Assembly: GCA_028278265.1 (NCBI GenBank)
Contig: JANQET010000016.1
Span: 1 to 41,448, forward strand
Reading direction: 5' to 3'
Source: Myxococcota bacterium
GTDB taxonomy: Bacteria > Myxococcota_A > Polyangia > JAAYKL01
DNA length: 41,448 bases
Within the stretch, counting starts at the first letter, position 1. The number at the start of each line of letters is the position of its first letter. The translations under genes were made by a program, and so were the position numbers. Positions 7,426 through 16,157 of the stretch are shown piece by piece. The notes beneath the pieces were generated by a model. It searched no databases and was not told where the DNA came from. It worked only from the letters and a program-made list of their open reading frames with translations.

Positions 7426-8457
7426 ATGACTTACACACCATTAAATTTACAACAAGCTACTGCCCTTCTAAAAGAACGAGCCCCTCACTTGCTCGACGCT
7501 GTCGATTTCGAGATGGAGGAGCTGCTGGACGAAGACGAAGAGCCGGAGCTGTTCTGGCACGACGGCGATCTGACGCTCGAAGGCAATTTCTCTGTGGATC
7601 GTCCATGTCTGATTGTCACAGGTGACGTCGATGTGACCGGGGTTTTTTCCGATTGTGAAGAGTTGGATTTTACCCTCACCATTGTCTTGGGCAAAGTAAA
7701 GGCCGGTCAACTCCTGACCTTCGGTGAAATGATCCTGGTAGGGGATGTTGCGGTCGACGAGCTCATCTGGGCCAACTCCGGCAATGACTACAGATTTCGC
7801 ATAATGGGCGATGTGACGGCCCGAGCGATCGTCGAGGCGGGCATGTCCACCACCTTGAGCGGTTCGGTCGATGCGGAGTTCATCGCCTCGCTGACCAACG
7901 AGATCACTGACGGCACCAAGGCCATCGTTCCCAGAGGGCATCTTTCGCCCAAGTATATCTTTCCGGATCCCTACCTGGATGATGACCAATATCCCAAAGA
8001 ACGAGACATCATCGAAGCCGTGATAGAACAAAAAACTGTGCTTAAAGATCTCACCAAACCCGATGGACTGCCGCTGGAGGCTCAGTGGTCTGCCACTGAC
8101 GGGGAGTGGGTCGTGAAGGCATTTGACGATCCGGCAGTGAAGACCGGGGTGATCTCGTACTATCGACCGGATGGTACTTTGTGCGAACAGACAAACTTTG
8201 TCGATGGCATCCCTGACGGACCGTACACGAGATATCACGAAACCGGAGAGATCTCCCGAACCGGATCGTTTGACAAGGGTCGGTTGGTCGGCACCCATGT
8301 TTTTACGAGGAGCACAGGCTATACCACTGAAAAATTTGGCGGATTTGCCGATTCCGTGCGCAAAGTCGAGTACGATTACCGCGGCGAGAAAGTCATCGCC
8401 TTTCGCTGTTACGATGTTGACGGCAACGAGGTCGACAAGCACGGGAAGCCCAAGTAG
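7426..8457 (+). CDS. beta-solenoid-like protein with C-terminal MORN-type repeats
   Basis: A 343-residue protein without signal peptide. AAGGAG (7415-7420) precedes two adjacent ATGs (7423 and 7426), and the second has the better spacing. Residues about 45-140 are made of short regular strands (GDLTLEGNF, LIVTGDVDVTG, MILVGDVAVDE, RIMGDVTARAI) resembling bactofilin-like or solenoid stacking. An acidic stretch EELLDEDEEPE lies at about 31-41. Residues about 243-292 (SYYRPDGTLCEQ, FVDGIPDGPYTRYHETGE, FDKGRLVGTHVF) are MORN_2/YwqK-type repeats. I know no defined function. YwqK-like repeats are often found in immunity-type or scaffold proteins, but there is no toxin gene beside it. It follows the beta-helix lipoprotein by 31 bp and may be co-transcribed with it. 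Confidence 0.75.
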   Translation: MTYTPLNLQQATALLKERAPHLLDAVDFEMEELLDEDEEPELFWHDGDLTLEGNFSVDRPCLIVTGDVDVTGVFSDCEELDFTLTIVLGKVKAGQLLTFGEMILVGDVAVDELIWANSGNDYRFRIMGDVTARAIVEAGMSTTLSGSVDAEFIASLTNEITDGTKAIVPRGHLSPKYIFPDPYLDDDQYPKERDIIEAVIEQKTVLKDLTKPDGLPLEAQWSATDGEWVVKAFDDPAVKTGVISYYRPDGTLCEQTNFVDGIPDGPYTRYHETGEISRTGSFDKGRLVGTHVFTRSTGYTTEKFGGFADSVRKVEYDYRGEKVIAFRCYDVDGNEVDKHGKPK

Positions 8458-8481
8458 ACCAAGCCCAACTCAGTCCTATCG

Positions 8482-9735
8482 CTATTCGAAATCCATGAAC
8501 TCGAGCATGCCCAGGCCCACGCCGGAGTAGGTCGTTCCGTCGAGATCGAAGTTGAGTGTGGTTTGGACGGCGAAGCGGGTATACCACGGGCTCTTGCCCA
8601 GCAGCCGGGCCAGAAATGCTTCGAAGTCGGTGTATTCGCCGGTCTCCAACAGGTCGGTGGAGGCGAGCAGGCCGACCATGTCGAAGCGCACCTCGGCCAG
8701 ATCCCCGTTGTCCCGTTCGGCCCAGAAGGTGACCGTGTGGGCGATCGGGGCCTCGTGGTTGGGATCCGGGTGGGCCCCGATATTGGATTCCTCGTGGGTC
8801 ACGTCGACGTCCGCTTCCGTAAGGTCGATCAACACTCCGTTGGCGTCGATCACGGCGAACGCCCCGGCCCAGGCGTCGCTGCCGTACTTGTTTTTCATCC
8901 GTTGGGCAGCGGCGATGACCACGTAGTCCTGGACCTTGGCCCGAGCCCACCACCAGAATTTGTTGTGCTCCGCGTAGCCCGTATTGCCCCAGTTGTGGTC
9001 GTGATACCCCGAGCCGATCACCGCATGATCTTCACCATTGTAGAACATGTTGCCGACCATCACCCCCTCGGGCACCGGTACCAGCCAGGACATGTAGGTG
9101 TCCTCGTTTTCGACGAACAGATAACCGGTGGCCGAGCGCCAGGACGGAATGGTGCGGTGCAGCGTGAGGTCGATCTCCACATCTTCGATGCTGGCGTGAA
9201 TCTGGTAGCTTTGGAGATTGCCGTTGACATAGTTCGGTCCGATGCGCACATCCGTGTGGTCGGTGCCGTAGTAGGCGTCTTGGGGATCGAATTGGGCCAC
9301 CTTGGTGATCAACTCCTGTTGCGGGGTGACCAGGTTGATCATCACCAGCGGACGACTTGGTCCGTCGAGATCGGTGATCGGCTTGGTGTAGAACACCACC
9401 ACCACTGACGACCCATCGCTGAAGTGGGCGTCGTGGTACCACCACTCGAACGAGCGCTCGTTCGGGTTCATTCGCGCGCCGTCCTCCCAGGGCTCAACCT
9501 CATCCGGGTTCAAACCGAGACGATCGAAGTCCTCCTGCTCGATGCCGCCCCAGTAAGGTGTCGTCGGGTGCCACGGGGGCAGCTCCGGATCGAACAGATC
9601 GGAAAACACCCCCATGATTTGTCGGAGAAAACCACAGGCTTGGGCCGATGGCGCGTATGCCATGCCGGCGAGTAAAAAGACACCCAAAACAACAGACATT
9701 AAACCGTGGGATCGAGATCTGTTCGGCTGGCTCAT
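8482..9735 (-). CDS. secreted AttH/CrtC-like lipocalin-fold protein
   Basis: A 417-residue exported protein starting at ATG 9735, with AAAGGAG (9744-9750) in good position. The signal peptide covers about 1-33 (MSVVLGVFLLAGMAYAPSAQA), and the next residue is Cys34, so lipidation is possible. Diagnostic motifs of the AttH / hydroxyneurosporene synthase (CrtC) superfamily are FEWWYHDAHFSDGS (about 96-109), GSGYHDHNWGN (about 241-251) and KFWWWARA. In this family two lipocalin-like barrels bind hydrophobic ligands. CrtC itself hydrates carotenoids, but most secreted relatives have no known substrate. No carotenoid genes are nearby. It converges with the MORN-repeat gene (24-bp gap). A second, shorter AttH-like gene lies at 23643-24773. 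Confidence 0.8.
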   Translation of the reverse strand: MSQPNRSRSHGLMSVVLGVFLLAGMAYAPSAQACGFLRQIMGVFSDLFDPELPPWHPTTPYWGGIEQEDFDRLGLNPDEVEPWEDGARMNPNERSFEWWYHDAHFSDGSSVVVVFYTKPITDLDGPSRPLVMINLVTPQQELITKVAQFDPQDAYYGTDHTDVRIGPNYVNGNLQSYQIHASIEDVEIDLTLHRTIPSWRSATGYLFVENEDTYMSWLVPVPEGVMVGNMFYNGEDHAVIGSGYHDHNWGNTGYAEHNKFWWWARAKVQDYVVIAAAQRMKNKYGSDAWAGAFAVIDANGVLIDLTEADVDVTHEESNIGAHPDPNHEAPIAHTVTFWAERDNGDLAEVRFDMVGLLASTDLLETGEYTDFEAFLARLLGKSPWYTRFAVQTTLNFDLDGTTYSGVGLGMLEFMDFE

Positions 9736-10051
9736 TTCAGAATCTCCTTTGTTAAGGATCCGGTATTTTGTTTAACGCACACCCTTGGTTGACCGATCTA
9801 TCGGCACTTTCCGACGAGCTCCCGTCGGTTCGAACTGCCGCCAGACGGTAGTTCCTACGACCCGGTCAGTTGGCCCGAGCCCCTGCAAGCAGAAGCCCGG
9901 GCGACCCTGATTTTACCTGTGCCAAATTATTTTATGATAGGTGGAATGAGTTTTCAACAGAAAAATTGGAAAAATACTTAATTACTGGAAACAGGCGAGC
10001 CGGTAGGCCATCTGTCAGAACGCCGCGATCCGCATATTGCGCTGATCCCCC
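9736..10051. other. intergenic region without a supported gene
   Basis: This 316-bp stretch holds the ribosome-binding site of the AttH-like gene (9744-9750). It also holds a weak GC hairpin (GCCCG 9873-9877 with CGGGC 9898-9902) and a 65-codon plus-strand frame without ribosome-binding site or protein character. I see no convincing promoter hexamers, RNA gene or terminator. Confidence 0.6.
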
Positions 10052-12520
10052 TTACCCCCACATATAGGAGATTTTGAGCATCAGGATGTGCTGGGCATCG
10101 TCCTTCATCAAGTCACCGAACGTCTCGTCGAATTGAAAGTTGGCCCGCTGGTCGTCTTCGGAGCCGAACACGCCGGTGTAGACCAGGTAGCCCACCGAAC
10201 CGGGGAGATACTCCCAACGCAACACCAGACCCAGGTTCAGATCACCGGTGGTCAGGTCATCGTCGTCAGCCACCTCGCTGGTACGCACCAAATCATCCAG
10301 GTCGAGCCGATTCCCTTCGGCCAGCCCGTGGTATTTCCGGCGGTAGTCCACCGCGGCGAGGAACATTTGGGCATAGGCCTGCAATGTGAGCTCGGTGGTG
10401 AAGGTCACGGTCGAGCGGAAAGTCACGTCCAGGTAGTCGTTGCGCTGCTCGGCAAAGATAAACCGTTCGTCCACGGTGCCCTCGTTCTCGGTGTCCATCC
10501 AGCGCAGCTCCCCCCGGGCCGTGCGATACCCCGGTATTAGCTCGAATTGCAAATTGGATAAAGGGTTGAACAGCAGGGTGAGTTGCGCCCAGAGACCGTG
10601 CTTGAGTTGAGTGGTGAAGTAGCTGCCGTTCAATTTGAGGGTGAACATCTTGCGCGCATCGGTCGAGGCCCAGATGCCGGTCTGCATGGTGGGGTCCTTG
10701 CCGCAGAGGACGACCCGTCCGGCGGTGCGGGTTTCCCGGTCATCGCAGCGGGTGGTGTTGAAGCCGAGGTAGAGGCCGGCGTACATGTTGTTGGTGAATT
10801 CGGTGTGCCCGTTGATGTTGCCCCCGTCTCCCAACACAACGTTGTCGGTGTTGCGGTAGAGCCAGCCGTTGACATTGAGCATCATCTGGGCGATGGGCCC
10901 CCACTTCTTCAGCCGGCGTAACTGACCCCAGAAGAAGGTGGACATGATGTCCGGGCGGTCGAGATAGCCCACGTCGTTGAGGCTCAGTGACGGGCTGCGA
11001 TAATCTCCACCGACTGCGTAGACGAAGTGCTCGCCGCTCTTTTTCCAGAAGTTGAGCTCGGCCCCGTAACCAAAGGGATTGTCTTCCAGACTAGCGCGGG
11101 TGAAGTCGTCCTGATAGTCGAACCGCTCTTCGGTGAGATAGCTCAGGCGGGAGATTAAGGTCAGCTGGTACTTGCCCTCGAACATCGCCCAGTTGAGGTC
11201 GGTGCCTCCGGTGAACGCTTCGCCGGATTTCTTAGCTGCCACGGCGGTGGCCATTAGGCCCACGGTGGAGTTTTCGCCGAAGCCCTGACTGAGCCGCAGG
11301 ATACTATATGAAGTCAGGGGTTGGGCGACCTTGTCGTAGCGGCTCCCGTCCGCCCGCTGGATGCGGGCCGATTCTGCCGAGGTCACCGCCTGCAGCAGCC
11401 CCATGGAGAGTCGACTGTCCGTGCGACCGGCCAGCTTGGCGGCGCCCCAGATTCTCGGCGCTCGGGGATCTTCGACGACCTCGTGACTGTCGGGAACCTC
11501 CAGTGCCGTGCGCAGTTGGCCGATGCGGCGGGTGTAGAACAGATCGGCCCTGGAATCGCTGTCACCGAATTTGGTCATGCGAAAGAGCGACTTGTCCTCG
11601 AGGAAGAACGGCCTTTTCTCCGGCAGGTAGGTCTCGATGGTGCTCAGGTTCAGCACCACTTGGTCGGCCTCCACCTGGCCGAAGTCGGGGTTGGCGGTGA
11701 GGGTCAGCATGAAATCGGAGCCCAGGTTCACCTTGCCGTCCAAGCCCAGGTCGAAGGGGCGAACGTCCTCCCCGTCCCCAAAGGCGAGCCGACCCGCGAC
11801 GTAGGGGGACAGTTCCAGCTGCAACGGTTTGGAATCAAGGGAGAGGTTGTTGAGCTCGCCGAATTGGGAGACCCATTGGCTCGAATCCGGAGCGATGTAT
11901 TGCCAGAGGGTGGTTTCGTTCAGCCGACTGCTGCGGCGGGTGAAGTTGATGCCAAAACGCACGTTCTCACCTGATTGGAACCGCAACAGCTTGAGCGGCA
12001 GGCGCATCTCCACCGCCCAGCCGCTTTCGACAATCTTGGCTTCCGATTCCCACACCCCGTCCCAATCGGAATCCCGGTGGTTCTCGTCGTAGATCACCCC
12101 GTCCTGTTGGACCCCGGCCGCGTTGACCTTGAAAAAGAAGCCGGTGCGCTTGTCCATTCGACTGTCGATGTCAATTTGAAACCAGTCGGACTCGATATCC
12201 CTGTCCCGCCGGGAGAGCCGGGCCACAATTTCCTCCGGGCGGGGGTCGTGGCAAAATGCGGACACGTACAACGCCTCTTCATCGTAGATGACCTTGATAT
12301 CCGTTTTGAGGCTGGCCGGTTGACCCGGTTCGGGAAAGCTCTGACGCATACCGTTTTGAACCGGAACCCCTTGCCACGCGGGATCAGACAGATCCCCATC
12401 GATCACCGGTGGCACACTGGCCCGCTGGGCCGGCATTTGCCGACGATCAGCTGTTTGTGCGACTGCCGTAATTTGAAAAACAAATAGACCGAGAAAAAAG
12501 AAAACTAAATGAACTCTCAT
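10052..12520 (-). CDS. DUF5916 outer-membrane protein with CBM9-like domain
   Basis: About 822 residues from ATG 12520. An in-frame GTG at 12529 is possible, but GGAG lies just upstream of the ATG. A signal peptide (MRVHLVFFFLGLFVFQITAVAQ) is followed by PPVIDGDLSDPAWQG, the opening of a carbohydrate-binding family 9-like domain (about 36-200, with DWFQIDIDSRMD and GWAVEMRLPLKLLRF). The remainder matches the DUF5916 pattern. It includes PDFGQVEADQVVLNLSTIETYLPEKRPFFLE (cut here as ADQVVLNLST and PEKRPFFLE) and then alternating strands ending in aromatic ISYMWG, as in outer-membrane barrels. It is probably exported to the outer membrane, where a role in sugar or peptide handling has been suggested for the family without proof. 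It is a single gene, divergent from the decayed genes at 12679. Confidence 0.85.
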   Translation of the reverse strand: MRVHLVFFFLGLFVFQITAVAQTADRRQMPAQRASVPPVIDGDLSDPAWQGVPVQNGMRQSFPEPGQPASLKTDIKVIYDEEALYVSAFCHDPRPEEIVARLSRRDRDIESDWFQIDIDSRMDKRTGFFFKVNAAGVQQDGVIYDENHRDSDWDGVWESEAKIVESGWAVEMRLPLKLLRFQSGENVRFGINFTRRSSRLNETTLWQYIAPDSSQWVSQFGELNNLSLDSKPLQLELSPYVAGRLAFGDGEDVRPFDLGLDGKVNLGSDFMLTLTANPDFGQVEADQVVLNLSTIETYLPEKRPFFLEDKSLFRMTKFGDSDSRADLFYTRRIGQLRTALEVPDSHEVVEDPRAPRIWGAAKLAGRTDSRLSMGLLQAVTSAESARIQRADGSRYDKVAQPLTSYSILRLSQGFGENSTVGLMATAVAAKKSGEAFTGGTDLNWAMFEGKYQLTLISRLSYLTEERFDYQDDFTRASLEDNPFGYGAELNFWKKSGEHFVYAVGGDYRSPSLSLNDVGYLDRPDIMSTFFWGQLRRLKKWGPIAQMMLNVNGWLYRNTDNVVLGDGGNINGHTEFTNNMYAGLYLGFNTTRCDDRETRTAGRVVLCGKDPTMQTGIWASTDARKMFTLKLNGSYFTTQLKHGLWAQLTLLFNPLSNLQFELIPGYRTARGELRWMDTENEGTVDERFIFAEQRNDYLDVTFRSTVTFTTELTLQAYAQMFLAAVDYRRKYHGLAEGNRLDLDDLVRTSEVADDDDLTTGDLNLGLVLRWEYLPGSVGYLVYTGVFGSEDDQRANFQFDETFGDLMKDDAQHILMLKISYMWG

Positions 12521-12678
12521 GAACTCCACTTCCGCCTGCTGTTATTTACACTATCGCTGGTCATTGCATTCTATTAAGCTATAAGACGCCACGAACCGGA
12601 AAAGGGTTGCCTCTTTTTTTATAAGCGATGCATCGGTGTAATTTCCTGCAGGTGGAAACAATATAGTGAAGGGAAACG

Positions 12679-13033
12679 ATGGTAAATGAACCTATCCCTC
12701 TTGAAATGATATTGGCATGGTCTGTAGGGATTGTCGGCGGATTGGCCGTCCCCCAAGCATTCGGGTTTCTCTACTTTCACCTTGTCGGTAGGAGATATCG
12801 TCCGCTCACGATCCTGGCGCCATTGATCGCCCCAACCGTCTATTTTGGCCTTTCCTTTTTTGCCGTCTCTGTTATGGCCCAAGGAATTCTAGAAGCCGGT
12901 GGGCGCGTTTGTGGTGGATTTGGTGGTGTCCTTTCTTTTCATTGTCGGCGGAACCGGAATGAACCTGATACTCGCACTGGTCTTGTTCTTTACGATGATG
13001 CTCCCCGGGCTGCCCACGGATCGAGCCCCTTGA
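12679..13033 (+). pseudogene. small multi-span membrane protein, frameshifted
   Basis: From ATG 12679 (AAGGGA just upstream) a hydrophobic frame reads IPLEMILAWSVGIVGGLAVPQ, then FFAVSVMAQGILEAG up to about 12900, after which it becomes Arg/His-rich nonsense. The frame shifted by one base continues with hydrophobic sequence (VGAFVVDLVVSFLFIVGG, then MNLILALVLFFTMMLPGL) to TGA 13031-13033. A one-base indel near 12895-12905 therefore splits what was a protein of about 117 residues with roughly four membrane segments. A sequencing error at the GGTGGGCG run is the alternative. The family is not recognised. Confidence 0.6.
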
Positions 13034-13055
13034 TCCCTTTTGATCCATCCCGGAG

Positions 13056-13235
13056 ATGAAGAACCCCCTTTGTCCAGCCCCTTTGTCCAGCTCAAAGATG
13101 ACGAAAATCAAGACGAAGATCCAGCTTGGATTATTGTGATTTTTTCTAGGCGTTTGGTTGGTACTGGCAGGATGGATGCGTTCGATATTGACAGCTGCGG
13201 TTTCATTGTCTTTCACGGTCGGATTGACTCGCTGA
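13056..13235 (+). pseudogene. small membrane protein interrupted by in-frame TGA
   Basis: One frame runs from ATG 13056 (or 13098) to TGA 13233-13235. It reads MTKIKTKIQLGLL, then TGA at 13137-13139, then FFLGVWLVLAGWMRSIL and VSLSFTVGLTR. The hydrophobic segment is continuous across the TGA, where Trp would fit, so a TGG to TGA nonsense change is the simplest reading. Many intact genes here end in TGA, so a recoded genetic code is excluded. Lying directly after another broken membrane gene, it suggests a decayed two-gene unit. The next 94 bp (13236-13329) show nothing. Confidence 0.45.
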
Positions 13236-13329
13236 TCCAGTCGATTTTTCGCACAATTGGCGGACGGGTCCGTATGAAGGCAAATGCGGAGGGTTTTCGT
13301 TTACGACTCATCATATCGGGCGCTGGACT

Positions 13330-14349
13330 TTACCAATCATCCTCCACACACACCTTGAGCAATGGCGGACGACATGAGCCGAGTGGAAATTCCCGGTAGT
13401 AGTTTTTTCCGCTTCTGAATTCTGCTGATGCCTGGATGTAGTCATTGCGAAACTCTAGGTATCGCTTTTCGTAGGCTTTCTTTCCCTCTGCTGTCGATGC
13501 GTGACACAGCGGCTGTCTGGTTCGGTCTCGGGGGTTTTGGGGTCTGCTGCGTGGACTAATCGAGCTCAACTTTCTAGGTCCAAGTGGTTTCTCACCTTCT
13601 TGTTTCATCGTTTCAGCGATCTTCTCAATTCTCTTTTTGGTCTGCTGCCGGATACGCGTTTGTCTCTGTGGTTCGGTCAATTTGAGCAGGGGCGCGATCC
13701 ACGCATAGTCCAGCTCACACCATTCAATGTAGTCTTTGGGCCGATGTTTTTTGACCCGGGGGCCACCCTTTTTGTAGTATTGCCGCCAGTTGATTTTCCA
13801 GAATTTGAGTTTCTTGCCGGTGGCCAAGGTCGGATAGGAAGAGAGAAACATCTTTCCATTTTGTGTATCGAGCAATCCGTCTTTTACGATATTAGTGATC
13901 GAATAGTAGAGTTTTTCTTCGGCGGCTTCATCATCTTCACAGCAGGTGGCTCGGTATCTGCCAGAAAATACATGGCCCTCGCGTTCGTAGGCTTTGTTGA
14001 TTTGTCGGGCAATACTGCTGTGCACATTGCGGTAGAAAGACGGGATATTGGCGATCGTCTTCTCGTCGCCTGAGACTTCTGTATGCAGATGACTGATATT
14101 CTGCTCGGCACAATGAAGGTTCACTGGTGACAATTCGAGTGCTCTGGCAAAGGCGTACCCGACAATATTGAAGGTGCTGGGTTGGGGCTGGATGTCGTTT
14201 TTGGGATCGAGTGCGTCAAGTGGGCAGTCGAATCGGAGCAAGGGGTCGTCGGGATGACTGTTAGGGAGAAAAAGGAATTCGCGATCGACCGTGCCGGCAA
14301 CGACCTCAAAAACTTTGTTCGGTTCAAACATTCTCAAACGGCTGCCCAT
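13330..14349 (-). CDS. REP-associated tyrosine transposase-like protein (RAYT / IS200-like Y1)
   Basis: A 339-residue protein if started at the ATG at 14349 (MGSRLRMFEP), the usual position for this branch, although there is no clear ribosome-binding site. Features typical of RAYT/Y1 HUH transposases are a strand-rich N-terminus (VFEVVAGTVDREFLFLP), ISH87LH89TEV as the HUH metal-binding motif, and INKAYEREGHVFSGRYRATCCEDDE, corresponding to the family's GH-W-GRF region. A helix with YYSITNIVKDGLL then matches the usual YIELNPVRAGLV segment. The C-terminal third is basic (QTRIRQQTKKRIEKI) and probably binds DNA. Such single-copy transposases act on REP palindromes rather than moving as insertion sequences. 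A 45-bp tandem repeat with short palindromes lies about 160 bp upstream. The protein frame is intact. Confidence 0.7.
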   Translation of the reverse strand: MGSRLRMFEPNKVFEVVAGTVDREFLFLPNSHPDDPLLRFDCPLDALDPKNDIQPQPSTFNIVGYAFARALELSPVNLHCAEQNISHLHTEVSGDEKTIANIPSFYRNVHSSIARQINKAYEREGHVFSGRYRATCCEDDEAAEEKLYYSITNIVKDGLLDTQNGKMFLSSYPTLATGKKLKFWKINWRQYYKKGGPRVKKHRPKDYIEWCELDYAWIAPLLKLTEPQRQTRIRQQTKKRIEKIAETMKQEGEKPLGPRKLSSISPRSRPQNPRDRTRQPLCHASTAEGKKAYEKRYLEFRNDYIQASAEFRSGKNYYREFPLGSCRPPLLKVCVEDDW

Positions 14350-14505
14350 GGAGGGAAGTGTTAAACAACAAACATGCCAGTTCGGATATCGATCCCACAA
14401 TGCAACAATATCGGATAGATACCCAGTGCCAGTTCAATTTACCAGCGGCGAAAAAGCGACGAAGGCGGCGAACAGAAGTGGTTTCGCCACCACGTCAACG
14501 GGTCT

Positions 14506-14595
14506 CGTCATCTCTGAGTTGGATCAACCCAGTTGGATCAACCCAGGTTTCGTCATCTCTGAGTTGAATCAACCCAGTTGGCTCAACCCGGTCGG
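14506..14595. repeat. two tandem 45-bp repeats with GTTG/CAAC palindromes beside the RAYT gene
   Basis: Copy 1 (14506-14550) and copy 2 (14551-14595) both begin CGTCATCTCTGAGTTG and continue with ATCAACCCAGTTG and TCAACCC. Each contains two near-copies of a GTTGGATCAAC-type element whose ends (GTTG and CAAC) can pair, giving REP-like short palindromes. The rest of the 371-bp gap between 14350 and 14720 holds only the AAAGGAA ribosome-binding site of the CotH gene (about 14709-14715). Confidence 0.75.
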
Positions 14596-14720
14596 AACAG
14601 CGTGTCGGACAACAGGTCGTTTTCCAGAACATGCCGACGTACGATCGCCGCTTTGAGCGAAAAAGCGCGCTTTGGGTAATGGCGAGTCTATCGTATGGTT
14701 GAATATCGAAAGGAACCAAG

Positions 14721-16013
14721 ATGCCCCACCTGATGATCTCTTTGTTTGTGTGCTGTTTTTTTGCGTTGGTCTGCGGTTGCGACGAGGATGCTCCAGAGCC
14801 GCTACCCTGCGAGCCGAATGTCCCGGCCGGCATCGACCCTGCTGTCGGAGCTTCGTTCGATCCCGTCCACATGCTCTGCGTGCGGGTGACGATGGTCCCG
14901 GACGACTATGCTGCGCTTGCGGCTGACAACCGCTTCACCACCGGCGACGAGGACCCCTGGCGCGTGTTTGAGGCGCTCTTCGCGCAATGCGGCGTGCCCT
15001 GGCCCAATGAATATGATTGGTTTCGGGCCGATGTGGACGTGGACGGTGCGGTGATCGCCGGGGCCGGAATCCGTCAGAAGGGTTTCGTCGGCGCGATGTT
15101 CCGCCCGAATCCTTCGCTTAAGGTCAAGACGGACAAGTTCGTCCAGGATCAGCTGCTCGGGGACACCGAGCGCGTGACACTCAACGCCGCCTGGGAAGGG
15201 GGGGTAATGCCCTGCCTAGTCTACGAGATTTTCAATGCGGCGGGCATGCCGGCCCCGCTGTGTAACCTGGCCAACGTGATGGTCAATGACCAGCCGCTCG
15301 GTCCCTATGTCCACGTGGAGGCGATTAAAAAGCGGTTCCTCCGGCGGGCGTTCGGCGACGACGCCGGCTCGCTGTACGAGGGCACCCACACCGACTTCGT
15401 CGTAGAGTGGCTGCCGCGCTGGGACATCAAGACCGACGATACCGATCCGGCGTTCGCCCCATTACTCGCCGTGGCTCGAGCGCTGGAGGTACCTGACGAC
15501 CAGCTGGTGGCGGCGCTCGAGCCGGTGTTGAACATCGATCGCTTCATTACCTTCTGGGCCCTCGAGGTGCTGGTGAAGCACGCTGACGGCTACGGCTACG
15601 ACCGCAATAACTTCTATGTCTATTTCGATCCCACCGATGGCGGCCGCGCCGTCTTCATCCCCTGGGGAGCGGACAAGGAGCCCAGCTCGGAGTGGGAGAG
15701 CAGCTTGGACGGCTTCCTCACCGCCCATCTGCCGCGGCGCTTCTCCCGCATTCCGGCGCTCGCGACGCGAATGGATGACGAGCTCGTGCGGCTGCTAGTC
15801 GAGGTATGGGACGAGGCCGCGATTCTGGCCAGCATCGACCGCTACCAAGTGCAGGTCGAGACAGCGCTTAGCGACAGTAGATTGGGCAGCCGGTACGATG
15901 AGCTGCGAGAGTGGGTCCGCGGCCGTCCGGCCCGGGTGCGCGAGCTGCTTGCCGCCGGGCTGCCCCAGGGCTCGACCACATCACTCGACTGCACCAATTC
16001 CCCTCCCAAATAG
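14721..16013 (+). CDS. CotH-kinase family lipoprotein
   Basis: A 430-residue exported lipoprotein. The signal (LMISLFVCCFFALVCGC20) ends in a good lipobox, and mature sequence starts with acidic residues. The CotH fold is shown by IRQKGFVGAMFRPNPSLKVK (substrate strand), VHVEAIKKRFLRRAFG (about 195-211) with SLYEGTHTDF, and D294RNNFYVYFD. It then has FIPWGADKEPSS (D318), corresponding to the conserved N-Y-Y and fipWDlD signatures of CotH kinases. CotH of Bacillus is a protein kinase for spore-coat proteins. Lipoprotein members in Gram-negative bacteria may phosphorylate surface proteins, but targets are unknown. The conserved WD is WG here (W315-G316), with Asp two residues on, so activity is not certain. 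It stands alone between the repeats and a hairpin region. Confidence 0.85.
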   Translation: MPHLMISLFVCCFFALVCGCDEDAPEPLPCEPNVPAGIDPAVGASFDPVHMLCVRVTMVPDDYAALAADNRFTTGDEDPWRVFEALFAQCGVPWPNEYDWFRADVDVDGAVIAGAGIRQKGFVGAMFRPNPSLKVKTDKFVQDQLLGDTERVTLNAAWEGGVMPCLVYEIFNAAGMPAPLCNLANVMVNDQPLGPYVHVEAIKKRFLRRAFGDDAGSLYEGTHTDFVVEWLPRWDIKTDDTDPAFAPLLAVARALEVPDDQLVAALEPVLNIDRFITFWALEVLVKHADGYGYDRNNFYVYFDPTDGGRAVFIPWGADKEPSSEWESSLDGFLTAHLPRRFSRIPALATRMDDELVRLLVEVWDEAAILASIDRYQVQVETALSDSRLGSRYDELREWVRGRPARVRELLAAGLPQGSTTSLDCTNSPPK

Positions 16014-16121
16014 CATAAGCACGAGTCTCGTTTCGCCATACTTAATGGGCTCCCCCGCCACCATTGCTTGATCCCTCCATCCCCAACAGGACAGTGCAGA
16101 TGTCGACGGAGCACTCTGCTG

Positions 16122-16157
16122 GCCAAAATAATTTTGGCGGGGGGTGCCATTTTTTTT
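16122..16157 (+). terminator. palindrome and hairpin/T-run after the CotH gene
   Basis: GCCAAAATAATTTTGGC (16122-16138) is a perfect 8-bp inverted repeat around a central A. Its right end overlaps a second short hairpin, TGGC (16135-16138) with GCCA (16146-16149), directly followed by eight T (16150-16157). The second form resembles a weak intrinsic terminator, while the first could be an operator or an alternative fold. A TATAAT hexamer (16172-16177) just downstream may be the -10 of the next operon, but no good -35 is visible. Confidence 0.4.

Noticed and set aside
7468..8442. 324-codon minus-strand frame
   Set aside because: It is antisense to the MORN-repeat gene and lacks a ribosome-binding site or motifs.
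9870..10067. 65-codon plus-strand frame in the gap between two minus-strand genes
   Set aside because: It has no ribosome-binding site, is mixed low-complexity, and its end overlaps the DUF5916 coding sequence.
13137..13139. Second in-frame TGA as a possible selenocysteine
   Set aside because: It lies inside a hydrophobic helix with no Cys context, and the T-rich sequence after it forms no SECIS-like hairpin. Trp to stop is simpler.
13040..13399. 119-codon plus-strand frame
   Set aside because: It overlaps the decayed membrane gene in another frame and runs into the RAYT gene on the other strand. Its composition is not protein-like.
14506..14595. CRISPR array
   Set aside because: There are only two adjacent 45-bp copies with no spacers and no cas genes. 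The arrangement is a tandem repeat.
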